A DNA stretch of 64,000 bases from DATBGS01 sp036557885 (GTDB taxonomy: Bacteria; Chloroflexota; Ktedonobacteria; Ktedonobacterales; DATBGS01). The stretch is from assembly GCA_036557885.1 (NCBI GenBank), contig DATBGS010000010.1, forward strand, positions 62,001 to 126,000, written 5' to 3'. A model generated the notes under the pieces. It was not told the DNA's origin and did no database searches. It worked only from the letters and a program-made list of their open reading frames with translations. A program made the position numbers and the translations under genes. The number at the start of each line of letters is the position of its first letter. Positions within the stretch are counted from its first letter, which is position 1. This document shows positions 49,862 through 58,619 of the stretch, one piece after another.

Positions 49862-51400
49862 ATGCGCCAGACAGAATCGCCTGATGAGCCAGCGATTGAG
49901 GAAGAACAACATTCCTCTCTTCCAGAAGACGCCCAAAATACCCAGACTGACACGCAAGAATCTGCTAAAGCCCCAGAGCAGCAAATAAACAAATGGGCTG
50001 TCTTTGGTATTGTGGCGATTGGCATCTTCATGGCGACGCTTGATAGCAGCATCGTCAATATCAGTCTGCCTAGCATCAGCACCTATTTTCATGTCCCGCT
50101 GAATGGTCTGGTGGAATGGGTCATCATCTCCTATCTTGTCACCATTGCCAGCGTCCAACTCACTTTTGGTCGCCTGGCCGATATGCTGGGCAGAAAACTG
50201 CTGTGGATGGTTGGTCTGGCCGTGTTTACGCTTGGCTCGGTGCTGTGCGGCGCTGCGCCAACGCTCTTGCTGCTGGTGATCTTTCGCGCGTTTCAGGGCA
50301 TTGGCGGCGCGCTGCTCATGTCCAACAGCACAGCCATGCTTACCCGCGCCTTCCCTGCCAGAGAGCGCGGCAGGGTTTTGGGGCTGAACTCGGTCACTGT
50401 CTCGCTGGGCGTCAGCACTGGCCCCACACTAGGCGGCTTGATTACGAGCTTGTTCAGTTGGCGCTGGATATTCTATGTGAACCTGCCCATCGGCATCCTG
50501 GGCTTGGTCTTGACGTTCCTCATCCTCAAGGAGCCAGCAGGACAACAACAAAAGCAAAAGTTTGACCCACTTGGCGCCGTCGTGCTTTCAGTGGGCATTC
50601 TGGCAATTATGTTTGCGCTCTCCTTTGGACAAGAAGTTGGCTGGACCTCTCCGCTGATTGTGAGCCTTTTCGTTATGGGGCTGGTGGTGCTGGTTGGGTT
50701 TGTGTTTGTGGAGCGGCGCGTTTCCGACCCCATCATTGACCTGAAACTCTTTCGCAATCGCCTCTTCGCGGCGGCTAACACGAGCGGGTTGCTGAGTTTC
50801 TTTGCCCTGTTTGCCGTCAGTTTCCTGCTGCCGTTCTATCTCGAAGAACTGCGCCACTTCCCCACTGATGAAGCTGGATTGCTCCTGACGCCTATCCCGC
50901 TGAGCGTTTCGCTTATTGCGCCGCTTAGCGGCTGGCTTTCGGACCGCTTTGGCTCGCGCATCCTCAGTTCCGCCGGGTTAGCAACCTCAGCCTTTGGCCT
51001 CTGGCTGCTTACCGCGCTGGGCACTGACACGTCCATTTTAGATATTATCTGGCGGCTGGTCATCACTGGCATCGGGATTGGCCTCTTCCAATCCCCCAAC
51101 AACAGCGCCGTCATGGGTGCTGTTCCCCCAGAGCGGCGCGGCATCGGCAGCGGCTTTCTGGCAACTGTGCGCGTGGTCGGCCAGAGCTTGAGCGTGGCCG
51201 TTGCTGGCGCCGTCTTTGCCAGCCTGGGCGCGGCGCAAGCCGGGCGTATTCTGGCTGCGAATCAACCGCTTTCCTCAGCCCAGCTTGCCAATCTACAAGC
51301 CACATTCCTGAGTGGCTTTCATACAGCCCTGCTCGTGTGTATGTGTATCGCTTCGGTTGGGGTCATCACCTCACTGGTGCGAGGGAACCAAAGAACCTGA
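49862..51400 (+). CDS. EmrB/QacA-type MFS drug exporter (DHA2, 14 segments)
   Basis: 512 residues from ATG 49862 (GAGAGG 5-6 nt upstream) rather than 49829. The first about 45 residues are acidic and soluble. Motif A GRLADMLGRKLLWMVG, antiporter motif C region GVSTGPTLGGLI, and about 14 hydrophobic segments. Proton-driven export of lipophilic compounds. No regulator gene is adjacent. Confidence 0.93.
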   Translation: MRQTESPDEPAIEEEQHSSLPEDAQNTQTDTQESAKAPEQQINKWAVFGIVAIGIFMATLDSSIVNISLPSISTYFHVPLNGLVEWVIISYLVTIASVQLTFGRLADMLGRKLLWMVGLAVFTLGSVLCGAAPTLLLLVIFRAFQGIGGALLMSNSTAMLTRAFPARERGRVLGLNSVTVSLGVSTGPTLGGLITSLFSWRWIFYVNLPIGILGLVLTFLILKEPAGQQQKQKFDPLGAVVLSVGILAIMFALSFGQEVGWTSPLIVSLFVMGLVVLVGFVFVERRVSDPIIDLKLFRNRLFAAANTSGLLSFFALFAVSFLLPFYLEELRHFPTDEAGLLLTPIPLSVSLIAPLSGWLSDRFGSRILSSAGLATSAFGLWLLTALGTDTSILDIIWRLVITGIGIGLFQSPNNSAVMGAVPPERRGIGSGFLATVRVVGQSLSVAVAGAVFASLGAAQAGRILAANQPLSSAQLANLQATFLSGFHTALLVCMCIASVGVITSLVRGNQRT

Positions 51401-51425
51401 CCCAGAAAAATACCGTTCTAACCAG

Positions 51426-51454
51426 TGGAAAAATAAACAGGGATGTAGTATACT
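51426..51454 (+). promoter_or_regulatory. Probable promoter of the NCS1 permease
   Basis: TGGAAA (51426-51431), 17-bp spacer, TATACT (51449-51454). It would give a leader of about 280 nt. I looked for a known riboswitch in 51455-51741 and recognised none. Confidence 0.5.
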
Positions 51455-51614
51455 CGTGTCGGCTTCCCCGGACGGGTGTTTCAGGCTTAAGAATCGCTAG
51501 AGGGGACTTTCCAGATGCTCTTTCCACGCTGGTCTTCCGCAGAGCGCCTTGTTTCACAGGCATTCTCTGAAGCTGGCGTCTTTTGTTTGTAGTTGTGAGG
51601 AGGGAGAAGTCTTC

Positions 51615-51782
51615 ATGGGGCCGGTACCCCCTGAAGTCCAGCGGCCTGTTGTGTGTAGGCCACCCCATGAGCTGGAGCAAGCCCCTCCGCAAGCAGCGCT
51701 TTTTAAGCAAATCCATTACCGGCTGAAAGCGAGGACTTATAGTGAGTACCGAAGTAGCAGAAAAAGAATCCACGAACTTTGA
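51615..51782 (+). CDS. Possible 55-residue upstream ORF overlapping the permease start
   Basis: ATG 51615 is preceded by a strong AGGAGGG (10 nt). The frame runs through and 40 nt beyond the permease GTG (51742) in another frame. The product is Pro/Arg/His-rich with no known family. It could be a leader peptide that tunes permease translation. Confidence 0.35.
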   Translation: MGPVPPEVQRPVVCRPPHELEQAPPQAALFKQIHYRLKARTYSEYRSSRKRIHEL

Positions 51783-53124
51783 GGTCACAGGCATTGAGCG
51801 TGTGGCCGAAGATAACCGCCAGCACACCCAGCTATGGGATACGATGTGGCTCTGGTGGTCAGCAAACTCCGTTGTTGCCACCGTTGCTCTAGGAACGCTC
51901 AGCGCATTTTTCGGCCTGGGGTTCTGGGGTTCCGTTCTGGTCATCGTTATCTTCAATATCCTTGGCGTCTTACCTGTGGCCTTCCTGAGCACCCTCGGCC
52001 CGAAAACAGGGCTAGCGCAGATGCCTCTTACGCGCTTTGCTTTTGGGCTACAGGGCGCCAAGCTTCCGGCCATTTTTAACGCCCTGGCCTGCATCGGCTG
52101 GAGCGCCGTGAACGCCTTGATTGGCTCACAAATCATCGTCACCTGGAGCGCTAACACAATTCCACAATGGGCCGCGCTGCTCTTCCTCGCGGTTGTCACC
52201 ACCGCAGTGAGCGTCTTTGGTTACTTTATTGTCCACACCTACGAGCGCTTTGCCTGGATTGTGATGTTTATCCTCTTCGGCTACGTCTTTTTTGCCTCAT
52301 CTGGCAAATTCGACATCAATGCCGTCGGCGCGGGCAGCCTTGGTGATGGGTTGCTGCTCTTCTCCGGCATTGCTACCTTTGGTGGCGCTGTACTGGGCTA
52401 TGCCATCGGCTGGTCTTCCTATGCCGCAGACTACACCCGCCGCCAGCCAGTAGAAACTCCAGCCAATAAGGTGTTCTGGTACGCCTTTTCTGGGGTGATA
52501 GTCCCCTGCATCCTCCTGGAAATCCTGGGCGTTCTGCTGACCACTGCCGCGACAGGTGATACCGCTGGCGCGTTGATCGCCAATGCCGTTGGCACCAGCG
52601 GTATTGGTGGTATCGTTGTCTTATTGCTGGCCCTCAGCACGATTGCTAACAATGTGCCCAACGACTACAGCTTTGCACTTTCCACTCAGGTTCTGGGGCT
52701 GAGGAACATCAGGCGCTGGATTCTGACCATTGTTGGCGCGGTGGTTTACGTGGCGGTTGCGCTATACATTGGAAACGATTTCAACGCCAAATTGGAAGGC
52801 TTCCTGCTCGTGATCGCCTACTGGCTGGGTGCCTGGAACGCAGTGGTGCTCCTTGAGCACTTCGTCTTCCGCAAAGGCAAGTATCCAGTTGAGGACTACG
52901 AGACTGGTAGCAAGCTTCCTATGGGTATTGCCGCGATTGTTGCAATGGTCGTGGGCCTTGGGGTTGCTGCTCTTGGGGTCAATCAGGCAGCAACGTTTGG
53001 CTACGAGGGCGTTCTCTCTCCACAGATCGGGGATGCCGACATTGGCTTCCCGTTGGCGATTATTGTTGCTGGCGTGATCTACTTCTTACTGCGCCGCTGG
53101 GAACTCTCCAAGTACCAGCGTTAA
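51742..53124 (+). CDS. NCS1-family nucleobase (cytosine/purine) permease
   Basis: 460 residues from a GTG (GAGGA 7 nt upstream). About 12 membrane segments and the NCS1 pattern at the N-terminus (WDTMWLWWSANSVVATVALGTL) and GWSSYAADYTRRQP in segment 5-6, as in cytosine permeases. Imports nucleobases or related compounds by ion symport. No catabolic nucleobase gene is beside it. Clear terminator downstream. Confidence 0.92.
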   Translation: MSTEVAEKESTNFEVTGIERVAEDNRQHTQLWDTMWLWWSANSVVATVALGTLSAFFGLGFWGSVLVIVIFNILGVLPVAFLSTLGPKTGLAQMPLTRFAFGLQGAKLPAIFNALACIGWSAVNALIGSQIIVTWSANTIPQWAALLFLAVVTTAVSVFGYFIVHTYERFAWIVMFILFGYVFFASSGKFDINAVGAGSLGDGLLLFSGIATFGGAVLGYAIGWSSYAADYTRRQPVETPANKVFWYAFSGVIVPCILLEILGVLLTTAATGDTAGALIANAVGTSGIGGIVVLLLALSTIANNVPNDYSFALSTQVLGLRNIRRWILTIVGAVVYVAVALYIGNDFNAKLEGFLLVIAYWLGAWNAVVLLEHFVFRKGKYPVEDYETGSKLPMGIAAIVAMVVGLGVAALGVNQAATFGYEGVLSPQIGDADIGFPLAIIVAGVIYFLLRRWELSKYQR

Positions 53125-53143
53125 CGCCAACCAGTTATAGCTA

Positions 53144-53180
53144 CAGCCCCCATCAGCAGTGCTGGTGGGGGCTGTTTTTT
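53144..53180 (+). terminator. Terminator of the NCS1 permease gene
   Basis: 31-nt hairpin from CAGCCCCCATCAGCA to its complement (53144-53174; G-U pairs allowed) followed by TTTTTT. Confidence 0.88.
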
Positions 53181-53197
53181 GGAGGAGGCTTAACGGG

Positions 53198-53764
53198 CTA
53201 CTTGCTGGCAAACGGCTTTTCTTTGAGCGACATGCGTGTAATCATCCCCAGTGGGAAAAGCAGCCAGGGCAGGTTGAGCAAGAAGACGATTACCGGATGC
53301 GGTGTGGCTGAGGGGCCAAAGAACTCCTCCGAGAGAATGATGATCACGTTGGTCATCAAGATGGATGCCCAGATGATGCTGGGGATTTTAATCCAGTTCT
53401 TGCCCTTGATAAAGGCGTAAAGTGCAACGGCATAGTACGGGCCAAAGAGGACCGCATCCAGCCAGATCGTCGCCTTCCACCAGGGTGGGCGCGCCAGTTG
53501 CAACGGGTCCAGCGAGCGCCCATAGGAATGCACCATGTCCACAAAGAACGGAGGCGGCCAGAGCGGATATTGGAAATGCGCGGGGTCAGGAATAATGATT
53601 TGCTCGATGTCCACAATGTAGGTGACAAAAAACAGGTTCACGAGAAAAAAGGCGATAAAGAGCAGATCAAGTTTGCGCCGACTCAGCGGGAGAGCCGTAC
53701 CTGCGTCTGCGCTGCTTGCTCCTGCTCCGCTCGCTATCTCTGGTTGTTGCACGATCTCTGCCAT
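53198..53764 (-). CDS. EXPERA-domain (TMEM97/EBP-like) membrane protein
   Basis: 188 residues from ATG 53764 (AAGGGGG 7 nt upstream). Four hydrophobic segments. The pattern YSYG..LDPLQLARPPWWKATIWLD (cut: DPL, PPWW, W-D), LYAFIKGKNWIKIPSIIW and a late polar segment matches the EXPERA fold of sigma-2 receptor and sterol isomerase proteins. Only the fold is inferred; no activity is claimed. It starts 20 nt after the broken SRPBCC gene and shares its promoter. Confidence 0.68.
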   Translation of the reverse strand: MAEIVQQPEIASGAGASSADAGTALPLSRRKLDLLFIAFFLVNLFFVTYIVDIEQIIIPDPAHFQYPLWPPPFFVDMVHSYGRSLDPLQLARPPWWKATIWLDAVLFGPYYAVALYAFIKGKNWIKIPSIIWASILMTNVIIILSEEFFGPSATPHPVIVFLLNLPWLLFPLGMITRMSLKEKPFASK

Positions 53765-53784
53765 AGCACACCCCCTTGGACGTT

Positions 53785-54258
53785 TTATCGAACCTCTTCT
53801 AGTTTCTCTGCCCGCGCCTCCGCAGCTTTTTTCAGTCGGTGCAGTCCCTCCTCCACGCCACGATGACATTGCCCGGCCATCAGTCGCTCAATCAGTTTGC
53901 CCCGCCAGCCTGCGGGGAACGTGAAGTCTCAGCCAAACTGCACCCGGCAAGACGACGCATCCACCGACGCACAGTTTAGCTGATTCAGGCCACCAATGCC
54001 CAGCGGAAAGTTCGAGCGAAAGCGCAGTTGATGGCGCTCTGCATCCACCATTTCTATCACCAGGCTGACATCCCATTTCTTGCCCAGCGCCCGGCTCCAG
54101 GCGGTAAGCACCTGGCCTGGCGTGGCTGGTCCTGGCGGGGTCACACGCTCGATGTGCGCGTCCCACCACTCATCGTAACGCTCCGGCTCCATAAGCAGCG
54201 CCCAGACGGTTTCCACTGGAGCGGCAACGAGAGCCGCCGGACACACGCTGACAGTCAT
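53785..54258 (-). pseudogene. SRPBCC (START-like) family gene interrupted by an in-frame TGA
   Basis: ATG 54258 has GGGGGAGAG directly upstream. The frame codes 109 residues of an SRPBCC protein (MTVSVCPAALVAAPVETVW ... LMEPERYDEWWDA) and stops at TGA 53931-53929. The same frame then continues for 47 more codons with the family's normal C-terminal helix (DFTFPAGWRGKLIERLMAG ... GLHRLKKAAEAR) to a TAA. The stop sits where relatives commonly have Trp (a TGG to TGA change). So it is a recent nonsense mutation, a sequencing error, or less likely readthrough. Confidence 0.82.
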
Positions 54259-54329
54259 TCTCTCCCCCTGCGATGGTGCTGATGGGGCGTCCTCAATACG
54301 GCTGGAAAGAAGCAATCCAGCACATCAGC

Positions 54330-54338
54330 AGTATAGCA
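54330..54338 (-). promoter_or_regulatory. Extended -10 of the SRPBCC-EXPERA unit
   Basis: Minus-strand TGCTATACT, identical to the element before the HIT gene, about 70 nt before the SRPBCC ATG. No clear -35. Confidence 0.45.
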
Positions 54339-54360
54339 TGCCAAACAAGAGGGCAGCAGA

Positions 54361-55188
54361 TTACATGGCGCGCCCGCCATGCACCTCGATCACAATGCCA
54401 GAGACATAGTTGGAGAGCGGCGAAGCCAGGAAAAGCATCGGGCCAGCCGCTTCTTCTGGCGTTCCTGGGCGGCCCAGCGGCACCATCAAGCGGCCCATCT
54501 GCTGCATCTGCTCTGGGATGCCAATGCTGATCTGCTCCCCATCGCGCTCCAGCTTTTCGACGGTCCCTTTGGCTGCCGTCAGGCGCGTTTCAATCCAGCC
54601 ATACGCTACGCAGTTCACCTGTACATTAAACTGGCCCCACTCTTTTGCCAGCGTCTTTGTCAGGCCGGTGACGCCCGCTTTGGCGGTGGAGTAGTTGGCC
54701 TGGCCCGCGTTGCCCTGCGTGCCAGAAACCGAACTGACGTTGATGATCTTGCGGGGATTGGCGCGTCCGTTCTGCTCGGCTTCTTTCTTCGCTGATTCGC
54801 GGATAAATGTGGAGGCGGCGCGAACCAACCGGAAAGGCGCGGTGACGTGAATATCCAGCATGGCCTGCCACTGCTTATCGGTCATCTTGTGAATCACCGC
54901 GTCCCAGGTGTAGCCCGCATTGTTGACGATAATATCCAGGCCGTGAAACGCATCAATGGTTGAGCTTACTAGCCGGTCAGGAAATGACTCTTGCGTCATA
55001 TCTCCGGCCACCACCAGCACCGTGCCGCCGTTTGCTTTGATCTCCTCAGCAGTTTCGTTGGCAGGCGTGGGGTCCAGGTCGCAGACGACTACCGACGCGC
55101 CCTCGGAAGCAAACAGCTTTGCTGCTGCCGCGCCAATGCCCCGGCCCGACCCGGTGAGAATTGCCACTTTGCCATCTAACATGCCCAT
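54361..55188 (-). CDS. SDR-family oxidoreductase (FabG-like)
   Basis: 275 residues from ATG 55188 (AAGGAG 10 nt upstream, inside the preceding gene's end). NAD(P) motif TGSGRGIGAAAA, NNAG at about 90, catalytic Ser in NVSSVSG, and YxxxK as YSTAKAG. C-terminal GRPGTPEEAAGPMLFLAS and VSGIVIEVHGG are typical of 3-oxoacyl reductases. Last of a four-gene run; it begins 1 nt after the threonine ammonia-lyase stop. Confidence 0.95.
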   Translation of the reverse strand: MGMLDGKVAILTGSGRGIGAAAAKLFASEGASVVVCDLDPTPANETAEEIKANGGTVLVVAGDMTQESFPDRLVSSTIDAFHGLDIIVNNAGYTWDAVIHKMTDKQWQAMLDIHVTAPFRLVRAASTFIRESAKKEAEQNGRANPRKIINVSSVSGTQGNAGQANYSTAKAGVTGLTKTLAKEWGQFNVQVNCVAYGWIETRLTAAKGTVEKLERDGEQISIGIPEQMQQMGRLMVPLGRPGTPEEAAGPMLFLASPLSNYVSGIVIEVHGGRAM

Positions 55189-55189
55189 G

Positions 55190-56167
55190 TTACGAGCGCT
55201 CCTTTGCTTGAGTAAGAATCCCGGCCAGCCGCACCGGGTCAATATTGCCGCCGCTCAAGACGGCGACTACTTTCTCGCCAGATTTAACAGGAACTTTGCC
55301 CGCCAGCACCGCCGCGACGGTTGCCGCGCCTGCTGGCTCCACGACCAGCTTGCAGCGTTCCGCCAGCAGCGCAATGGCGCGGTCTACCGCGTCGTCTTCA
55401 ATCGTCACCACCGCGTCAACGTACTGCTGGAAAAGCGCCAGATTGACATCGCCAGTATACCCCGCGCCCAGGCCGTCTATCCGCGTCTGCACGTTCTCCA
55501 GCGTGACCGGATGTCCGGCAGCCAGCGCAGCCGTGAGCCGGGCCGCGCCCGCCGGTTCCACGCCCACTACGCGCATCTTTGGACTGCGCGATTTGATTGC
55601 CAGGGCGCTGCCACCGCAGAGCGCGCCGCCGCCAATCTGCACGACGACGACATCGGCGTCCGGCAGATCATCCACGATGTCCAGCCCCAGTGTGCCATGC
55701 CCGGCAATCACCCGCTCATCGGTGTAGGGATGCACCAGCGTCAGATGCTGCTCTTCGGCCAGGGCGCGGGCCTGGCGATGCGCCTCCAGGCTCGTCTTGC
55801 CATGCAAAATAACCGTCGCGCCGTAGCCCTGCGCCGCTGCAATCTTGCTCTTGCTGGCAAACTCTGGCATGACGATGGTGGAGGCGATACCCAGCGACGA
55901 GGCGCCCCAGGCCAGGCTTTGCCCATGATTGCCAGCGGAGGCCGCGATTAGCCCGCGCCGCTTCTCCTCATCAGTCAGCGTGGAGAGACGATAGAGCACG
56001 CCGCGCGGCTTAAACGAGCCGGTTTTCTGAAACATTTCGGCCTTGAGAAAGAGCGAAACAGGCGTGGCGGCCATCGCGCCCAGCGTTGTCGCGGAAAACA
56101 TCGGCGTTTTCCGCACCTGCCCGCCAACTACCTCCCGCGCCCGCAAGACATCCTGATATGAAACCAT
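55190..56167 (-). CDS. Threonine ammonia-lyase (catabolic type)
   Basis: 325 residues from ATG 56167 (AGAGGA 5 nt upstream); the longer frame upstream is noise over the EamA gene. PLP Lys in KTGSFKPRG (about 50), Gly-rich phosphate site GGGALCGG, and SGGNID near the end. There is no ACT regulatory domain, so it is the short biodegradative or serine-racemase-like form. It deaminates threonine or serine. Sits between an EamA exporter and an SDR gene. Confidence 0.92.
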   Translation of the reverse strand: MVSYQDVLRAREVVGGQVRKTPMFSATTLGAMAATPVSLFLKAEMFQKTGSFKPRGVLYRLSTLTDEEKRRGLIAASAGNHGQSLAWGASSLGIASTIVMPEFASKSKIAAAQGYGATVILHGKTSLEAHRQARALAEEQHLTLVHPYTDERVIAGHGTLGLDIVDDLPDADVVVVQIGGGALCGGSALAIKSRSPKMRVVGVEPAGAARLTAALAAGHPVTLENVQTRIDGLGAGYTGDVNLALFQQYVDAVVTIEDDAVDRAIALLAERCKLVVEPAGAATVAAVLAGKVPVKSGEKVVAVLSGGNIDPVRLAGILTQAKERS

Positions 56168-56181
56168 TGCATTCCTCTTGC

Positions 56182-57069
56182 TTATATATTGATTAACGTG
56201 ATCCCCACAAAGATTGCAGCCACGCCCACCCATTGGCTCCAGGCCAGCCGCTCGCGCAAAAAGAGCCAGGCAAGCATGACGGTGACAGTGCTGAAAAGCG
56301 ACGCCAGGACTGTGACGACAGCGACCTGATGCGTTGCCAGACCGGTAGTGGCAGCAACATACCCAATAGTATCCAATATTCCCACCCCCGCAAGCAGCCA
56401 CCAGACCTTGCCGCGTGGCAAGGGTATGCTTTGGCGCAGAGGCTTTGCCATGACGAGCAGCAGCGCTGGCGTAGAGAGACGCACCAACCAGACGGGCACC
56501 AGCCCGCCAAAGGTGGGAATGACGTGAAAGCCAAAGATCCAAAACAAGACGCCAAAGCCTGCTGCGGCCACCAGCGCGTAGCCGGTGCCGCGCGTCAGGC
56601 GGCTTTCTGGATGCGGCGAGGCTTTTTCTGGTTTCGGCGCGCTGGCAGCCCCAAGCGAGACTGCGGCCAGCACCACGCCAATCATGGCCGCCGCAATGCC
56701 CAGGACGCGCCACTGGCTCAAAGCTTCTCCGCTCAAAACGGCCAGAATGACCGTCAAGGCAGCATAACTGGCTGAAATGGGCGAGACAACGGCCAACGTG
56801 CCAATCTCAAACGAGCGATACAGCGCCAGCGAGCAAAAGAGATTGATTAAGAGCGACACCGCTACCCAGACCCAGGGCTGCCAGCCTACACTTTTCGCCA
56901 GCGGCCCAAAGGCGCCTACTGCGCCCATGTAGAGGCTCAGGCCCACGAAGCCGGTAAGCTGCATGAAAAGCAGCGTGCGAAAGGTACCTACTGCCTGCGT
57001 TGCATAGCGTACCAGAAAATCGGCGGCGCCCCAACAGAGCGCCGCTGTTAACCCCAGAAGAATGCCCAT
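56182..57069 (-). CDS. EamA/DMT-family transporter
   Basis: 295 residues, ten hydrophobic segments in two repeats, starting LLGLTAALCWGAADFL and ending VGVAAIFVGITLIN, the EamA pattern. Often exports amino acids or metabolites. It lies 14 nt upstream of the threonine ammonia-lyase start and 94 nt after the oxidase-like gene, so it is probably in the same operon. Confidence 0.92.
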   Translation of the reverse strand: MGILLGLTAALCWGAADFLVRYATQAVGTFRTLLFMQLTGFVGLSLYMGAVGAFGPLAKSVGWQPWVWVAVSLLINLFCSLALYRSFEIGTLAVVSPISASYAALTVILAVLSGEALSQWRVLGIAAAMIGVVLAAVSLGAASAPKPEKASPHPESRLTRGTGYALVAAAGFGVLFWIFGFHVIPTFGGLVPVWLVRLSTPALLLVMAKPLRQSIPLPRGKVWWLLAGVGILDTIGYVAATTGLATHQVAVVTVLASLFSTVTVMLAWLFLRERLAWSQWVGVAAIFVGITLINI

Positions 57070-57163
57070 ACATGTGTCATCCAGCCATCAACAGAACAAA
57101 GAGAGCCGCTTCTGCGCATCATATCACGAATCAGCGCATCTACTCAGCAAGGAGAAGCACGTT

Positions 57164-58123
57164 TTATTGCAGCGCCTGATTGAGCAGTGCCACCACTTCT
57201 TGCGCGCAGCCCCAGGACAGCGTGATGCCCGCGCCGCCATGCCCATAGTTATGCAGCAAGAGGCAATCTGGCGCAGGGCGCTCTGGCTCCACGCGCACCA
57301 CCGAGCGCACCGGACGCAGCCCGCACGCCACGCTGACAATATCCTCCGGCTTGACATTCGCAAACTCTGGCGCGAGGCGGGCGCAGCGGCGAATAATGCC
57401 TGGTATCTGTTCGGGATCAACTTCCAGCCGCTCCACGCCTTCTTCGTAGGTGCCCCCAAGGACAATATCATTGATGCGCGGGAAGATATACGCCATGCCC
57501 TCCGGCCCATCATCTTCCACAACGGCCCGGCTAAAGCCATTAGCCTTGATGCGCACGACCTGGCCTCTGGCGGGCCGCAGATCACGATCATTGAGTAACT
57601 CGCGCGCGCCCAGGCCCGCGCAGTTGACCACGATCTGAGATTGCGCGAATGCCTCGCTCATCTCTGTGACGGTGCGCTGCACGATCTGGCCGCCCAACGC
57701 TTGAAAGCGACGCAGCAGCCAGTTCATGTACACGCCGGTATCAATCATCGGCGCCTCGAAGACATGACCGCCCTCAGCGCCCGGCAGCAACTCCTCTGGC
57801 GTGGCAATGCGGAAAGAATCAACGGAACGCGCCCATTCCGGCGGCTCTCCTTTGGTTGGCCGGAGTTCCAGCACGCTTCTCATCACGATGCCACATGCTG
57901 GGTCCGCAAGAAGCTGCTTGAAGACCTGAAACGACACCGCGCTCCACTCTGCCAGCTTTTCCGCAGGCGCAGCCTTAAAGGGATGCCAGACGGCCCCGGC
58001 TATGTTGGAGGTGGTGTTGGGGGGCAAGTCTTTTGCCCAGATAGTGACGCGATGTCTGGCTTCCAACAGACGGACGCCAGTGCTCAAGCCAGAAACGCCG
58101 CAGCCAATGACGAGCATATCCAC
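57164..58123 (-). CDS. FAD-dependent D-amino-acid-oxidase-like oxidoreductase
   Basis: 319 residues from GTG 58123 (AGGAG 8 nt upstream), giving VDMLVIGCGVSGLSTG with the FAD-binding GxGxxG. Later LEARHRVTIWAKDLPP, and the C-terminal pattern RPVRSVVRVEPE and NYGHGGAGITLSWG match D-amino acid oxidase and D-aspartate oxidase. It would oxidise a D-amino acid to a keto acid, NH3 and H2O2. First of an amino acid operon. Its start is divergent from locus B. Confidence 0.92.
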   Translation of the reverse strand: MDMLVIGCGVSGLSTGVRLLEARHRVTIWAKDLPPNTTSNIAGAVWHPFKAAPAEKLAEWSAVSFQVFKQLLADPACGIVMRSVLELRPTKGEPPEWARSVDSFRIATPEELLPGAEGGHVFEAPMIDTGVYMNWLLRRFQALGGQIVQRTVTEMSEAFAQSQIVVNCAGLGARELLNDRDLRPARGQVVRIKANGFSRAVVEDDGPEGMAYIFPRINDIVLGGTYEEGVERLEVDPEQIPGIIRRCARLAPEFANVKPEDIVSVACGLRPVRSVVRVEPERPAPDCLLLHNYGHGGAGITLSWGCAQEVVALLNQALQ

Positions 58124-58166
58124 AAGTACAACTCCTAGCAATTTTTCTTTTCTGGGTAAAAATATC

Positions 58167-58195
58167 TTGACAGCTTCAGAACAAGCAGGTATCCT
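58167..58195 (+). promoter_or_regulatory. Promoter of locus B
   Basis: TTGACA (58167-58172), 17-bp spacer, TATCCT (58190-58195). Preceding bases ATC are also shared with locus A (ATCTTGACA in both). Confidence 0.8.
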
Positions 58196-58433
58196 AGTGG
58201 TAGTTGGAATGAAGCCAAACGACACAATGCAGCCGGTATTTTAACCGACTGCATCATTCTAGCCGATCCTGCGCTAACAGGAGTCTAACGCATATGGGGA
58301 ATTGTACCATTCGGCAGCACATCCTCTCCAGCGACCACTCCCGAAGCAAAGCAGGCGGGCCAACTATCAGGGCTTTGCAGGGGGTCGCTTTGTTTTATGC
58401 CACGCCTCTGCGGGCAGACGAGGAGGGCTATTG
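58196..58433 (+). other. Conserved structured leader RNA, locus B
   Basis: Aligns end to end with the locus A leader. Stem changes are compensated: here GCAAAGC pairs with GCTTTGC inside the AGCGACC/GGTCGCT stem, where locus A has different bases. The first hairpin is TGCAGcCGGT/ACCGaCTGCA. The 310-nt gap between the oxidase gene and the small ORF contains nothing else that I can identify. Confidence 0.65.
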
Positions 58434-58529
58434 ATGGCAGATTATGGGTGGCTGGGTGGAAGGGGCTTTCTCGGAGAAAGCACCTTTGGGAAAGGGGGGA
58501 TAGTGGCAGTATCCCCCCTTGACGGATGA
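58434..58529 (+). CDS. 31-residue palindrome-encoded peptide (locus B, first)
   Basis: MADYGWLGGRGFLGE start after GAGGAGGG. The C-terminal part KGGIVAVSPL is encoded by the palindrome 58492-58520. The stop TGA overlaps the ATG of the next tiny ORF (ATGA), a sign of coupled translation. No known family. Confidence 0.55.
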   Translation: MADYGWLGGRGFLGESTFGKGGIVAVSPLDG

Positions 58530-58619
58530 GTGCCTATCAAGCACTTGACTGGGATAAGGGGGTGTCTGGCAGACACCCCCTTTCCCAGAGGGAGTGTCTG
58601 CCAGACACCCCCTCTGGGA
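58492..58619. repeat. Cluster of palindromic units inside the small ORFs (locus B)
   Basis: 58492-58520: 11-bp arms AAGGGGGGATA / TATCCCCCCTT. 58556-58582: 13-bp arms AAGGGGGTGTCTG / CAGACACCCCCTT around one base. 58583-58619: 18-bp arms starting TCCCAGAGGG with one mismatch around one base. Sequences differ from locus A units, but the design (tight palindrome, small centre, encoded PL or P) is the same. Confidence 0.85.

Noticed and set aside
51455..51741. Riboswitch (purine, guanidine or PreQ1) upstream of the NCS1 permease
   Set aside because: I could not find the conserved core of any of these classes; only an upstream ORF is supported.
56168..56713. Upstream extension of threonine ammonia-lyase
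   Set aside because: It lies over the EamA gene in another frame and has low-complexity composition. The ATG at 56167 has AGAGGA at 5 nt and the expected family start.
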